DNA from: CAZKFA01 sp964551925
GTDB taxonomy: Bacteria; Cyanobacteriota; Vampirovibrionia; LMEP-6097
Direction of reading: 5' to 3'
DNA: 54,455 nucleotides
Assembly: GCA_964551925.1 (NCBI GenBank)
Contig: CAZKFA010000009.1
Span: 1-54,455, forward strand
In this document: piece after piece, positions 41,377-50,891 of the stretch
Position numbering within the stretch: the stretch's first letter is position 1
Layout: each line of letters opens with the position of its first letter
Position numbers and translations under genes: made by a program
The notes under the pieces: model-generated
Seen by the model: the letters and a program-made list of their open reading frames with translations, nothing else
What the model was told of the DNA's origin: nothing
Databases searched by the model: none

Positions 41377-43875
41377 ATGAAAAGATTTATATCTATCATC
41401 ATGATTTGTGTTGTCTGTGCGATGTTTTTATTGCCAAGTAGCCACGCGTCTCTCAACGATGGGGCCGGAGTTGAATTTATACCAGAACGTTCTAATTTAG
41501 GAATCGGAGTTAGGACACCACCATCGAAACTTACAGTTAATGGCATGATGGCTTTTAAAGAGCAAGTTGATGCTGCAACCCGCAATGGAAATTACGGAAA
41601 GTTATTTGTCAGTTCTGCTGATTCAGAATTATATTTTCAGGGTGATGAAGCTTTTGCTGCAGTTAAATTGACACGTAATGGTGCTATGGCGAATACTAGC
41701 AGTAGCAGTTTTAGCAGTGCTACTTTGACTGGAGATACAGTAATCAACGGCAATGTACTATTTGGTTCTGAAGCCAATGTTTCATTTGCAAATAATGCAA
41801 ATGTTTCAAATCTTACTGTTAATGGTACTCTTACTGCAAGTAACGTAAATTTTGCTAATGGTACAACGATTGCTAATTTCTTTAGTGATTGGCAAGAGAT
41901 AGACTTGGGTAGGGTGTATCGCGCTCCTACAGATGGTTTTGTGAATATGAAGATTGCAGGAACAGATGCTTCATTCACGCATACTTCATTGATTGGCTAT
42001 ACTGGCAACACCAGCTCACCTACAACCTTTACTGCTGCTGCTGATTGGTTATATGGTTATGGAATAACTCGAACTCATTCAACAAGCTCACTTATGCCAG
42101 TTAAAAAGGATGATTATTTTATTGTGCAAGAAGGTGACTTATTTAAATCTACAGGTGCTAATAATGCTCAAGGTTTAATTAAAGAAGTAGAATGGATGCC
42201 ATTTGGTGGTAGTACTAGTAGTGATAGTATGGAGATAGGAGCAGCAGTAGGTACTGTACGAATGGATATCCCTATTGACAGTGATATTCATTCGGAGATT
42301 AGAGCTGAAAGATCGCCATCACTAGTATTCACATCGGCAACTACTGGCTATATCTTTGCCCTTGCAGCAAATGAGAATCCTTTCTATCGCAAGACCACTG
42401 ATGGTGGACAGACTTGGGGTGCAAGAGTCCTCTTAAACACAGTCACTGATTGTGATGGATTGATTGTTTGGTATGATAAGTGGACTCCTGGTGATACCGG
42501 AACTAAGATCCATATAATTTATAATAGTGATGGTCAGAATAGGCTTTATTATATGAGCTTGGATACTGCTTCTTCTGATGCAGTAACACCAGAAGTTGCT
42601 ATTACTAGCAATACTAGCGTTGATGTTCATTACCTGTCTGGTTACTCAATAACCAAGTCAAATACAGGTGTGCTTTATGCTGCTCTAGCTAACTATTATA
42701 ATGGTAATTTCCCGGCGATGGCCAAATGTAGTAGTAATTGCCATGTAGCTGCCAATTGGAGTTCCGCATCAAATTATCCAAGTGGATTAGTTAGTACTGG
42801 TGCTTATAATAGTGATTTTAAATTAGCACCATTGAGTAGTGGTAAGGTATTAGCTTTGTATCATGATGATGCGGCAAATAAAATTACTTACGCTGTCTAT
42901 ACTCCAGGCTCTAATACTTGGAATGCTGCTGCAACTTTAGATTCTTCAGTTGTTAACAATGATTTTTGGAAGCATGCATGGGGTTTAACTGTTAATAGTA
43001 CTACTAGTGAAGTCTATTTTTGCTATAACAATGATACTCACAGCCTTACAGGTGCAATTAACACTGTAGTGTTTAGTAGCGCTGGAGTTCCTGGTACTAT
43101 AAGTGCAGTTCCCGATTCACTGGCAACTTATCAATATCAATGTGACCTTGCCTATGATTCTGCTAATGACCAAGTTGTATTATTGCGTAATGTGACTTAT
43201 AACGCAGGTGGTAATATCAATCAAATATTAATACAGAAATCTGATGATGCTATGGCTAGTTGGGGAGCTGAAGAGAAGCTATCTTTGGTTAACAGAGACT
43301 ATCGCTTTGCTGGATTAAATTTCCGCTCTAATGAAAGCGGGAAAATTTATGCTTACTATGCTGATGATGGCAATAATGATCTCTATGGCAATCAGGTAGT
43401 GGATTCTAACGATATCAATACCGGTTGGACTCTGGTTTATTCTGATAGATTTGAGACTGCACCGACAGGTTGGAATAATAATAGTACCATTACTTGCGGT
43501 ACTGGTAATCGTATTTTGGGTGGAGCCGAGATCCTTAATTCACTATCAAGAACAATCAGTGGTTTACCAACTCACACTCAAGTGAAAGTAAAATTCAATT
43601 ATTATTCGCTTGATAGTTGGGATGATCCTGAAACTGGCTTCGGACAAATTGCTGGTGTTGATGTTTGGACTACACCAAGAACCTCTTATGCTGATTCCTT
43701 CCGCTATAATCTTTGTGCTTCAGCGAGCTGGACTGATTTCGTTCTTAGGGGTCAAGAGATGAGAGCCAATCATACTGCAAGTTCTGTGACTATTGGTTTT
43801 CGTTCTACGTTAGGGACTGTTGTTGGAGATACTGAATCCTACGGTATCGATAATATCGAAGTTTGGGTTAAATAA
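41377..43875 (+). CDS. Large secreted protein with fibre-like N-terminus, BNR repeat and C-terminal jelly-roll-like domain
   Basis: An 832-residue protein. A Sec signal peptide (FISIIMICVVCAMFLLPSSHA) precedes a fibre-like region (GVEFIPERSNLGIGVRTPP, then SKLTVNGMMAFKEQ) similar in style to phage tail-fibre or bacterial adhesin heads. A Ser/Asn/Thr-rich stretch has short hydrophobic periodicity (TLTGDTVINGNVLFG). Residues about 290-680 look like a sialidase-type beta-propeller with one clear Asp-box (KTTDGGQTWGA near 340). The last 130 residues (YSDRFETAPTGWNN) resemble a carbohydrate-binding beta-sandwich. It is likely a surface protein acting on or binding glycans; no catalytic set is established. 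It overlaps the end of the TauE gene by 8 nt. Confidence 0.7.
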   Translation: MKRFISIIMICVVCAMFLLPSSHASLNDGAGVEFIPERSNLGIGVRTPPSKLTVNGMMAFKEQVDAATRNGNYGKLFVSSADSELYFQGDEAFAAVKLTRNGAMANTSSSSFSSATLTGDTVINGNVLFGSEANVSFANNANVSNLTVNGTLTASNVNFANGTTIANFFSDWQEIDLGRVYRAPTDGFVNMKIAGTDASFTHTSLIGYTGNTSSPTTFTAAADWLYGYGITRTHSTSSLMPVKKDDYFIVQEGDLFKSTGANNAQGLIKEVEWMPFGGSTSSDSMEIGAAVGTVRMDIPIDSDIHSEIRAERSPSLVFTSATTGYIFALAANENPFYRKTTDGGQTWGARVLLNTVTDCDGLIVWYDKWTPGDTGTKIHIIYNSDGQNRLYYMSLDTASSDAVTPEVAITSNTSVDVHYLSGYSITKSNTGVLYAALANYYNGNFPAMAKCSSNCHVAANWSSASNYPSGLVSTGAYNSDFKLAPLSSGKVLALYHDDAANKITYAVYTPGSNTWNAAATLDSSVVNNDFWKHAWGLTVNSTTSEVYFCYNNDTHSLTGAINTVVFSSAGVPGTISAVPDSLATYQYQCDLAYDSANDQVVLLRNVTYNAGGNINQILIQKSDDAMASWGAEEKLSLVNRDYRFAGLNFRSNESGKIYAYYADDGNNDLYGNQVVDSNDINTGWTLVYSDRFETAPTGWNNNSTITCGTGNRILGGAEILNSLSRTISGLPTHTQVKVKFNYYSLDSWDDPETGFGQIAGVDVWTTPRTSYADSFRYNLCASASWTDFVLRGQEMRANHTASSVTIGFRSTLGTVVGDTESYGIDNIEVWVK

Positions 43876-44593
43876 ACAAGAGCCTAATACTTACTGCAAA
43901 CAAAAACAAAGCAACTATCAAGCGAAAATATTTTTGTGGAATTTTATCTACTATATTTTTGCCAATACTTACTCCAATAAAAGAAACCAAGATGGCAATA
44001 ATTAATTTTATGAATCCTAAATTTAACAGATGACTAACTTCTATGCCTTCACTTAGATAAGTAATTAATCGAGAGCTGTCTATACAAACCAATAGCAGAG
44101 CGGAATTGGCAAGGTAGATTTCTTTTGGCAAGTCAAAAGCTGCTAATATAGCACTGCGTATAGCCCCGCCCATGCCAAAGATACCAGCAGTGAAGCCAGA
44201 TAGCACGCCGCCGATATTTGCTGTAAGCCAAGAGAATTTGAGTTTGAAATTTGGTTGCACTAACAAAAATCCAGAATAACAAAAAAGAAAAATAGCCATT
44301 GACTTGATGATAAGATGCTCATCACTGCTAAAAACTAACTTAGCTCCCAAGATAGCAGTAATTACTCCGCTTAAACCAAAACTCCAAACTAACTTGCTAT
44401 CAAAGCCTTTACGAAAATAAAGTAATCGCCAAATAGCATTAAACCAATGAATAATAGTAACGAAGACCAAAGCTTCAGTGAGAGGATAGAACATAATCAT
44501 AATCGGCATCATGATAGTAGACGTACCAAAGCCAGTTACTGTACCGCTTAAGCTGGCTATGGTAATTAATATTAATAATTGATAGAACTCCAA
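43868..44593 (-). CDS. TauE/SafE-family sulfite exporter-like membrane protein
   Basis: A 241-residue protein with about eight membrane segments. The repeat-like glycine-rich motifs of the family are present: ASLSGTVTGFGTSTIMMP at the start and GVLSGFTAGIFGMGGAIRSAIL in the second half. Substrates in this family include sulfite, sulfoacetate and other organosulfur anions; nothing here fixes it. The start is TTG, immediately after mdh on the same strand, so co-transcription is likely. Its 3' end overlaps the BNR-protein gene by 8 nt (TTAAATAA shared). Confidence 0.88.
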   Translation of the reverse strand: MEFYQLLILITIASLSGTVTGFGTSTIMMPIMIMFYPLTEALVFVTIIHWFNAIWRLLYFRKGFDSKLVWSFGLSGVITAILGAKLVFSSDEHLIIKSMAIFLFCYSGFLLVQPNFKLKFSWLTANIGGVLSGFTAGIFGMGGAIRSAILAAFDLPKEIYLANSALLLVCIDSSRLITYLSEGIEVSHLLNLGFIKLIIAILVSFIGVSIGKNIVDKIPQKYFRLIVALFLFAVSIRLLFI

Positions 44594-44595
44594 AA

Positions 44596-45549
44596 CTAAG
44601 CTGTAGCTTGCAGTTCAGCGAGCTTCTTGACATTGTTACGTACTGAATTCGCAGAGGCTTGTAAGGCTTTGAGCTCATCAGGGGTTAGTTTAAGTTCTAG
44701 TATTTCTTCGATACCATTAGCACCAAGTTTGGTTGGTACGCCAACGAAGACTCCATCTATGCCATATTGTCCTGTTAATAAACAAGAGCAAGGAAGAATC
44801 TGTTTTTTGTCAAAAAGAATTGCTTCTATCATCTCTACAGAACTAGAAGCTGGAGCGTAGAATGCTGAACCAGTTCCAAGTAGGTTAACAATCTCAATAC
44901 CACCCTTCTGAGTGCGTTCAATAATTGCTTGGATCTTCTCTGCTGAAAGCAGCTCAGTGAGCGGGATACCGGCGACAGTGGTATATCTCGCGATCGGCAC
45001 CATGTCATCACCATGTCCGCCAAGTACACAAGGTTGAACATTTTTAATTGAAACATTTAAAGCTTCAGCAATAAAAAATGCCATGCGTGAACTGTCAAGC
45101 ACTCCAGCCATGCCAATGATTTTATTGGTCGGCACTTTTTTACTGCTAAGAATTTGATAAGTTAATTGGGTCATCGCATCGACTGGGTTAGAAACAACGA
45201 TGTAGATTGCATTTGGTGAATATTTGTAAGCACTCTCTACGCAAGCTGAGACTATGTGCGCGTTCTTCAGTAAGAGATCATCGCGACTCATACCTGGCTT
45301 GCGCGCTAAGCCAGCGGTTATAAGCACCACATCAGAATTAGCACTGAGCGAATAATCATCGCCACCTTGAATATTACGATCATGCAATTCGACTGGTCTA
45401 GCTTCCATTAGATCAAGAGCTTTACCAGCAGCAACTCCACCCATGATATCTATCATCACTACATTAGCGATATTTTTTTCTATGAGTCTTTGTGCAGCTG
45501 TTGCTCCGACATTACCTGCGCCTATAACTGTTACTTTTGCTTGCTTCAT
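44596..45549 (-). CDS. mdh: Malate dehydrogenase (LDH-like)
   Basis: NAD-dependent oxidation of malate to oxaloacetate. The Rossmann motif is VTVIGAGNVGATAA with Asp34 (MIDIMGG) favouring NAD. The substrate loop RKPGMSRDDLL carries the Arg pair, VVSNPVDAMT is the cofactor-side loop, and the catalytic His is in GGHGDDMVP. Its 317 residues match the LDH-like malate dehydrogenase type. TATAGT lies 7 nt before the ATG, so it is likely leaderless. Together with pckA it links the C4 and C3 pools. Confidence 0.94.
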   Translation of the reverse strand: MKQAKVTVIGAGNVGATAAQRLIEKNIANVVMIDIMGGVAAGKALDLMEARPVELHDRNIQGGDDYSLSANSDVVLITAGLARKPGMSRDDLLLKNAHIVSACVESAYKYSPNAIYIVVSNPVDAMTQLTYQILSSKKVPTNKIIGMAGVLDSSRMAFFIAEALNVSIKNVQPCVLGGHGDDMVPIARYTTVAGIPLTELLSAEKIQAIIERTQKGGIEIVNLLGTGSAFYAPASSSVEMIEAILFDKKQILPCSCLLTGQYGIDGVFVGVPTKLGANGIEEILELKLTPDELKALQASANSVRNNVKKLAELQATA

Positions 45550-45652
45550 ATTAGATACTATATACCCAAATATCCCAAAATTACTAGACTTGTGCAGGAA
45601 TAAGTCAAGCCGTATTGCTTTGAACGAAGGCGCATGTTATTATTATCAAGAT

Positions 45653-46228
45653 ATGAATCTTAAGTTGCCAGCACTTTATGAGCATTTGCTAACTGTTGTT
45701 CCTGATCTTTTGCAGCGAGCTGATAAGTCCAGAGTATCAAAACAAGACGCACATTCTCATCCCAATAATCATACTGCAACAAGAGCAAAAGCTATTGAGC
45801 AGTTGGCAAGCGTCATACACGCTGACCCAGCCAAAGCTAGTGTAACTAAATTAGCAGCTCTCGGCAGTATCATCAAAGAAGCAGCAGCTCAGGCAATTTT
45901 GTTGCAGCAATTAGAACACTTAAAAGATGTTTTGAAAAGTGGTAGGTTTGAATTAGAAAATTCTGCTATGTATGGAATCTGTGTCAAGGGAAGTGGTGGG
46001 CATCCTCTTCTTGCATCTTTGCGGTTTGATGCTAATCAAGACAAAATTGTAGATATGCAACTAGCTATCCCTTTTAATGGTCTAGAGCGTTCAATAGTTG
46101 ATTCTGTGTTCTCGGGAGATCATGGAACACTTTTTTGCTGTTCTGGTGCTGAGAAAGCATTGAATGCAGATCCAGCGATAATTGATACTATCAAGACTGC
46201 TGCTGCTAAAGCTAATATAAGACTTTAA
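45653..46228 (+). CDS. Hypothetical helical protein
   Basis: No family recognised in these 191 residues. The N-terminal half is helical (ALYEHLLTVVPDLLQRADKS, AIEQLASVIHADPAKA); a short beta-rich segment with Cys residues follows (AMYGICVKGSGGHPLLASLRF). It has no signal peptide. I take the ATG at 45653 because TATTAT ends 6 nt before it with TTGAAC 16 bp further up, and longer versions would run through the mdh promoter and coding region. pckA starts 25 nt downstream with its own -10. Confidence 0.55.
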   Translation: MNLKLPALYEHLLTVVPDLLQRADKSRVSKQDAHSHPNNHTATRAKAIEQLASVIHADPAKASVTKLAALGSIIKEAAAQAILLQQLEHLKDVLKSGRFELENSAMYGICVKGSGGHPLLASLRFDANQDKIVDMQLAIPFNGLERSIVDSVFSGDHGTLFCCSGAEKALNADPAIIDTIKTAAAKANIRL

Positions 46229-46241
46229 GTACTAGACCATG

Positions 46242-46247
46242 TAAAAT
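46242..46247 (+). promoter_or_regulatory. -10 box of pckA, leaderless start
   Basis: TAAAAT ending 6 nt before the pckA ATG. Confidence 0.45.
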
Positions 46248-46253
46248 AAATAC

Positions 46254-47777
46254 ATGCAACTTGATCTCAGTACTGCTCGTATTAATCTTAAAACAGCTCA
46301 GCTTTATGAATATGCTTTGTTGAATGGGGAAGCTCAGCTTTCGGACCGCGGCGCACTTGTTACCAGCACTGGTAAGCATACAGGACGTTCTGCTAATGAT
46401 AAATTTATAGTCAAAGATACTCTGACCACAGATTTGGTTAATTGGGGCAAGATTAACAAACCCATATCGCAAGAGGCTTACGAGCGATTAAGAACGCAAG
46501 TTATAAATCATCTATCTAATAGAGAGCTTTATGTCCAAGATACTATCGCAGGAGCCGATCCGAAGAATTCTGTTGCTGTTAGAGTCGTTACAGAGACTGC
46601 TTTTCATAGCTTGTTTGCACGTAACATGTTGTCAGTGATTAACACTAATTCTGCTCGCTTAAGTTATGGTGAAGAAATTATTGATAACTACTTTCCTGAA
46701 TACACTGTTTATCATGCTCCAAATTTTACTGCTGATCCAAAGCTAGAACCTGAGCTTAACTCAGGGACTTTTATTATAGTTAATTATAGTTCTAAAGAAG
46801 TAATCATTGGTGGCACAGCCTACGCTGGTGAAATCAAAAAATCCGTTTTTTGTATTTTAAATTTCATTTATCCACAACGTAATATTATGCCTATGCATTG
46901 TTCCGCTAATACTAATGCTCAAGGTGAAGTTAGTATCTTCTTTGGCTTGTCTGGCACTGGCAAAACCACTCTATCAGCCGATCCTGAGAGATTGCTGATT
47001 GGTGATGATGAGCATGGCTGGTCTGATGAAGGTGTCTTTAATTTTGAGAATGGTTGTTACGCTAAGTCTATTGGCTTGACTGCTAAAACTGAACCAGAGA
47101 TTTATAATGCTTCGCGTCATTTCGGCACCACAGTTGAGAATGTTGCTATGAATGACAATAGAGAGCTAGATTATTTTGATAAATCAATCACCGAGAACGG
47201 ACGCATCTCTTATCCATTAATATTTATTCCTAATGCTCAGCTCGATAGGTTTGTACGCAAGAATCCCAAAAATATTATCATGCTAACTTGTGACGCGTTT
47301 GGAGTATTGCCAGCAGTCGCTAAACTCAGTCCTGAAGAAGCTTCTGAACAATTTCTGCTTGGTTATACTGCGCGTATTCCTGGTACTGAGATTGGTGTGG
47401 TAGAGCCGCAAGCTGTTTTTAGTCCTTGTTTTGGAGCGCCTTTTATGCCACTTGCTCCCAAGATCTATGGTGACTTACTCAGAGATCGTATTAGTCACGC
47501 TAAGGTTAGTTGTTGGTTGGTGAATACTGGCTGGGCTGGTGGTTCTTACGGCAAAGGTAAACGTATGTCTATCGAAATAACTCGTTCGATTATTCATGCT
47601 ATTAATTCTGGCAGTCTGGCTAAGGAAGAATGTTACAAGCATGAGATTCTTGGTTTGACCATCCCTAAGAGTATCGAAGCACCTGAAACTTTCTGGAAAG
47701 ATGAGCAAGATTACAGAGCTACTGCTAACAAGCTGTTAGAACTTTTTAAGAAAAATTCAATAGCTATAACTATTTAA
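46254..47777 (+). CDS. pckA: Phosphoenolpyruvate carboxykinase (ATP)
   Basis: Converts oxaloacetate and ATP to phosphoenolpyruvate, CO2 and ADP, the first step of gluconeogenesis. Diagnostic features are TSTGKHTGRSANDKF, AGEIKKSVFCILNF (metal/substrate lysine), the kinase P-loop FFGLSGTGKTTLS, the LIGDDEHGWSD metal site, and GYTARIPGTE. Its 507 residues fit the ATP-dependent class. One family-typical His after CFGAPFMPL is Ala here (LAPKIY); the effect is unclear. It is convergent with 47770-48627, overlapping by 8 nt. Confidence 0.96.
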   Translation: MQLDLSTARINLKTAQLYEYALLNGEAQLSDRGALVTSTGKHTGRSANDKFIVKDTLTTDLVNWGKINKPISQEAYERLRTQVINHLSNRELYVQDTIAGADPKNSVAVRVVTETAFHSLFARNMLSVINTNSARLSYGEEIIDNYFPEYTVYHAPNFTADPKLEPELNSGTFIIVNYSSKEVIIGGTAYAGEIKKSVFCILNFIYPQRNIMPMHCSANTNAQGEVSIFFGLSGTGKTTLSADPERLLIGDDEHGWSDEGVFNFENGCYAKSIGLTAKTEPEIYNASRHFGTTVENVAMNDNRELDYFDKSITENGRISYPLIFIPNAQLDRFVRKNPKNIIMLTCDAFGVLPAVAKLSPEEASEQFLLGYTARIPGTEIGVVEPQAVFSPCFGAPFMPLAPKIYGDLLRDRISHAKVSCWLVNTGWAGGSYGKGKRMSIEITRSIIHAINSGSLAKEECYKHEILGLTIPKSIEAPETFWKDEQDYRATANKLLELFKKNSIAITI

Positions 47778-48627
47778 TAACTTCTGTTTCAAGAGTTTTT
47801 TCTACGTCGCGCAACTCATTCTGGATAGATGATTCGGTGTCATGTAGTTGTCTTTCGCCATCTACTTCAGCTTGATGTAGTTTCTTTTCGATAGCAGATT
47901 CAGCATCTTTGAGTATTTGTTCAGCTGCTTTTTCAGCTTCTTGTAGGATTTCTAATGCTGTAGTAGTTTTGTGGTCTAAGTTTAGAGCGTTACCATTAGC
48001 GTCTAAGCTAACTCCATTAGCAGTAGCTCCGCTAATGATTCCGTCTGCTTGTAGTTTAGCTAATTCTTCTTTGCTCAATTTACTTGCATCTGCTTCTTTT
48101 ATTGATTGTATTTTTTGTTTGATTAATCCATAGATAGTGTAACTACTCGGATCTACTTCCCATATAGTCTCATCATCAAACTGAACTTTAGAGATCTCAA
48201 CAAAGTAAAAAGCATCATCACGATAATATTTATCAGTTCTGAATAAGATAGACTGGTCTGCTTTTGGACCTAGAGTATCAATGTTGTTGACTACTATTAC
48301 TTTCTCAGCATAGTTTTTGAAAGGATGTTTTAGTATCCATTTGAGTTGATATGACAAGACTCTGCGATTTGTTTGATTCTTCACGGTTGCTTGATAAGTA
48401 TTGAATACACCCTGAAAGTTTTTAAATCTTGCTGAGCCAAGATCTTCAATAGTGGCAGACTTGATTATTACTGGTGAGTCTTGATAGTTGACAATGATAA
48501 CTTCTTGCGGATGTTTTTTTTCTAGAAGTCTAGCTACATCATCCATATCAATAATACTCCTTGCTGATTGAGTTGTAGAGCTCATTAATAATAATATGGC
48601 GATTGATAACTTAAGTATTCTATTCAT
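47770..48627 (-). CDS. Secreted coiled-coil protein co-transcribed with the secretin
   Basis: A 285-residue protein with a Sec signal peptide (LKLSIAILLLMSSTTQSA). The mature N-terminal domain (residues 30-165) is beta-rich (EVIIVNYQDSPVIIKSATI, VLSYQLKWILKHPF). The C-terminal 70 residues are a highly charged coiled coil (EILQEAEKAAEQILKDAES). I recognise no family. Its start overlaps the secretin stop by one nucleotide, so it is a strong candidate for a secretin partner such as a pilotin-like or periplasmic scaffold factor, by position only. Confidence 0.65.
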   Translation of the reverse strand: MNRILKLSIAILLLMSSTTQSARSIIDMDDVARLLEKKHPQEVIIVNYQDSPVIIKSATIEDLGSARFKNFQGVFNTYQATVKNQTNRRVLSYQLKWILKHPFKNYAEKVIVVNNIDTLGPKADQSILFRTDKYYRDDAFYFVEISKVQFDDETIWEVDPSSYTIYGLIKQKIQSIKEADASKLSKEELAKLQADGIISGATANGVSLDANGNALNLDHKTTTALEILQEAEKAAEQILKDAESAIEKKLHQAEVDGERQLHDTESSIQNELRDVEKTLETEVIK

Positions 48628-50768
48628 TACATATTTCCTTCTGCTTGTATAAATACTTCTTCAACATCACTGCTATCACGGACATGAGGAGTGATAAGAA
48701 TGAGAAGCTCAGTTAAGTTTTTTGTCTTAGAGTTATTTGCAAAGAGATGTCCGATCACAGGAATTTTGCTGATGAATGGTATCTCTTGTGTTCTAGCATT
48801 ACTATTATTGTCATCAAATAACCCACCTAGTGCAATAGTTTCATTGTTAAGGACTTGAACTTCTGATGATAAGCGTCTTCTGAAGGTTTGAGCGGGTACC
48901 CCAGTTTTGTCATTGACCGCGCTGTTAGCTGAAACTTCAACGTCAACTTTAACGGTAATGACACCACCACCACCCACAACAGGTGTGATATCCATGGAGT
49001 TACCAGCTGTAATTCTTTGGATACGCTGGTTCTGTACTACTCCAACTCCTTGATTGCCAGTATCTCCAGAGTTAAGAACAACGTTAACATCTTTGTCTAA
49101 ATTTATTTTAGCGCTTTTGCCGCTGGTTACTAAGAGTCTTTGATTGACTTTGATAGAAGTATTGCTACTTGTTTGAGTATAGGTTGGTTGATTATTAAAT
49201 ATATTAAGCTTGTTAGATCCAAAGTTGAGATCAAATCCTGATGTAGATGAGGTTGTAGTTGTACCAACAGTTTTAGAGGTTACTTTGCCGATGCGTCCAA
49301 GACCAAAAGGTGTTTGTAAGATATCATTATTACGGCCAAAAGCCTTCGATACTTCAACTAATTGCACGCTCAATTCAACTTGTGGAACTGGTTTGTCAAT
49401 AGTCCTCAAGAAATCATAAAGTTTAGCCAGTTCTTGTTTGGAGCCTTCAGCGATAAAGGCATTTTGATTAGTGCTGATTTGTACTAAACCCTTGAGCTCA
49501 GCAGGCAGCAATTGGCTTGCTGATTGGGCTTCAAGGTATTTTATTGGAAATAGAATGGTTTTGCGATCTAGGGAGAAATTCTTGTTGGCAGAGCTGTAGA
49601 CCACAAAAGTATCTCCTTTGCGAGTATAGTTAAATTGACTGCCTGCAAAAACTAAATCAAAAGCTTCTGATACATTGACGCCTCTAATTCTTAATGTGAT
49701 CTTCTCAGTTGGAGTTGCTGTAAGCATTACATCGACAGCATATTTGTTGGCGATATCTTTAATAATGGAAGATAAATCTTCATTATCGTAGATTAGATCG
49801 GCGAATCTTTCGTCTAATGGTAGGTTTAAATCAACATCACTGGATATGAGTGAAGAGGGAGCTAAGCTGTTTGGACGCTGCGCATTTTTCTTCAGAATAG
49901 TGTAAGTATCTCCTGTTACAGAGAAATCTACATCCGCTGCTTCAATTAGACTTAAGAAGGCTTGTGAGAAAGGTTGGTTTTTGATTTCAACTACTGAAAT
50001 TAAGTCTCTATCTTGAATTGAGCCACTTACAGTAATGCTTTTACCAGAGACTCTTGCTAATGTTGCAAACGCATCTCTAGTTGCAATGTTACGTGCTGAG
50101 AAACTTACAAGTGGATCAAAAGCTAATTTTGGTTGTTCTTTAACTGGTTGAGGAGCTTTGCGTTCGCTTTTTGGTATGCCAACTATTTCGATAAATTTTT
50201 CTATTTCTTTTAAGTCTTTAGGATTGTCCGGATTTAGACCGATGAGTTGGTCTCCATATTGTGAATATAATCTTTCAAAATCTTCTTTCGTTCTATTGAA
50301 AGTATTTGCGAGTTGTACAAATTTTTTGTTGTTAGCTTCCTGTTCCTCTGCTAGTTTCTCTGCGCTTAATTTCTCTGCTTCAATCTTAGCCTGAGTCTCT
50401 TTCTCTAATGATTCCAAGCTTGCTATTTCCCCTGCTGAAGCTGATGGACTAGTAGTAGTTGGTGTTACTGCTGCTGTCGTACTAGCTGTTGTTGGAGTAG
50501 CATTCGTTGTTACTGGACGTAAATCAGTTAAAGTCGTCGATTTAGTTGCTGGTGCGGCATAGAATCCATTGTCATCTTCTTCATCACTCCAATCTTCTTC
50601 ATCGCCCCAATCTTCTTCATCTCCTAAATCTTCTTCTTCGTCCCAGCCCTCGTCATCAGCTGCAATAAGATTATCGAAGTCAGAATCTGATGCTGCAACA
50701 ACCTTCATCAAAGGCAACAATTGAGTGGTGAAAATTAATAGAGAAAGTATGGTTTGAATTTTACGCAT
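48627..50768 (-). CDS. Secretin (PilQ/GspD family outer-membrane pore)
   Basis: A 713-residue protein. A signal peptide is followed by an unusual acidic tract (DEEDWGDEEDWSDEED) with degenerate repeats, a Thr/Pro/Ala-rich linker, and a helical segment to about residue 210. Two to three periplasmic N-domains follow (SFSARNIATRDAFATLARVSG; NEDLSSIIKDIANKY; IKYLEAQSASQLL), then the C-terminal secretin domain with VPAQTFRRRLSSEV and the signature IPFISKIPVIGHLF. Type IV pilus or type II secretion is the expected role; no other pilus or secretion gene is in the window, so I give no symbol. Confidence 0.9.
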   Translation of the reverse strand: MRKIQTILSLLIFTTQLLPLMKVVAASDSDFDNLIAADDEGWDEEEDLGDEEDWGDEEDWSDEEDDNGFYAAPATKSTTLTDLRPVTTNATPTTASTTAAVTPTTTSPSASAGEIASLESLEKETQAKIEAEKLSAEKLAEEQEANNKKFVQLANTFNRTKEDFERLYSQYGDQLIGLNPDNPKDLKEIEKFIEIVGIPKSERKAPQPVKEQPKLAFDPLVSFSARNIATRDAFATLARVSGKSITVSGSIQDRDLISVVEIKNQPFSQAFLSLIEAADVDFSVTGDTYTILKKNAQRPNSLAPSSLISSDVDLNLPLDERFADLIYDNEDLSSIIKDIANKYAVDVMLTATPTEKITLRIRGVNVSEAFDLVFAGSQFNYTRKGDTFVVYSSANKNFSLDRKTILFPIKYLEAQSASQLLPAELKGLVQISTNQNAFIAEGSKQELAKLYDFLRTIDKPVPQVELSVQLVEVSKAFGRNNDILQTPFGLGRIGKVTSKTVGTTTTSSTSGFDLNFGSNKLNIFNNQPTYTQTSSNTSIKVNQRLLVTSGKSAKINLDKDVNVVLNSGDTGNQGVGVVQNQRIQRITAGNSMDITPVVGGGGVITVKVDVEVSANSAVNDKTGVPAQTFRRRLSSEVQVLNNETIALGGLFDDNNSNARTQEIPFISKIPVIGHLFANNSKTKNLTELLILITPHVRDSSDVEEVFIQAEGNM

Positions 50769-50891
50769 AATAAGGGGTACGACATGGAAGGACGTCTCGT
50801 TCTTCTTGTTGGTTCCCCATACAACCTACCCTAGACTAGGCGAATGATAACTCAGTATTTAAAAAGTTTTGTAAATATCTTAAGGGAGTGT
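50769..50891 (-). other. Leader or promoter region of the secretin operon
   Basis: A 123-bp gap. On the minus strand TTTACA and an AT-rich TTATCA-like box lie about 90 bp upstream of the start, followed by a short palindrome CCTAGTCTAGG. No ribosome site precedes the secretin ATG. No confident assignment. Confidence 0.3.
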
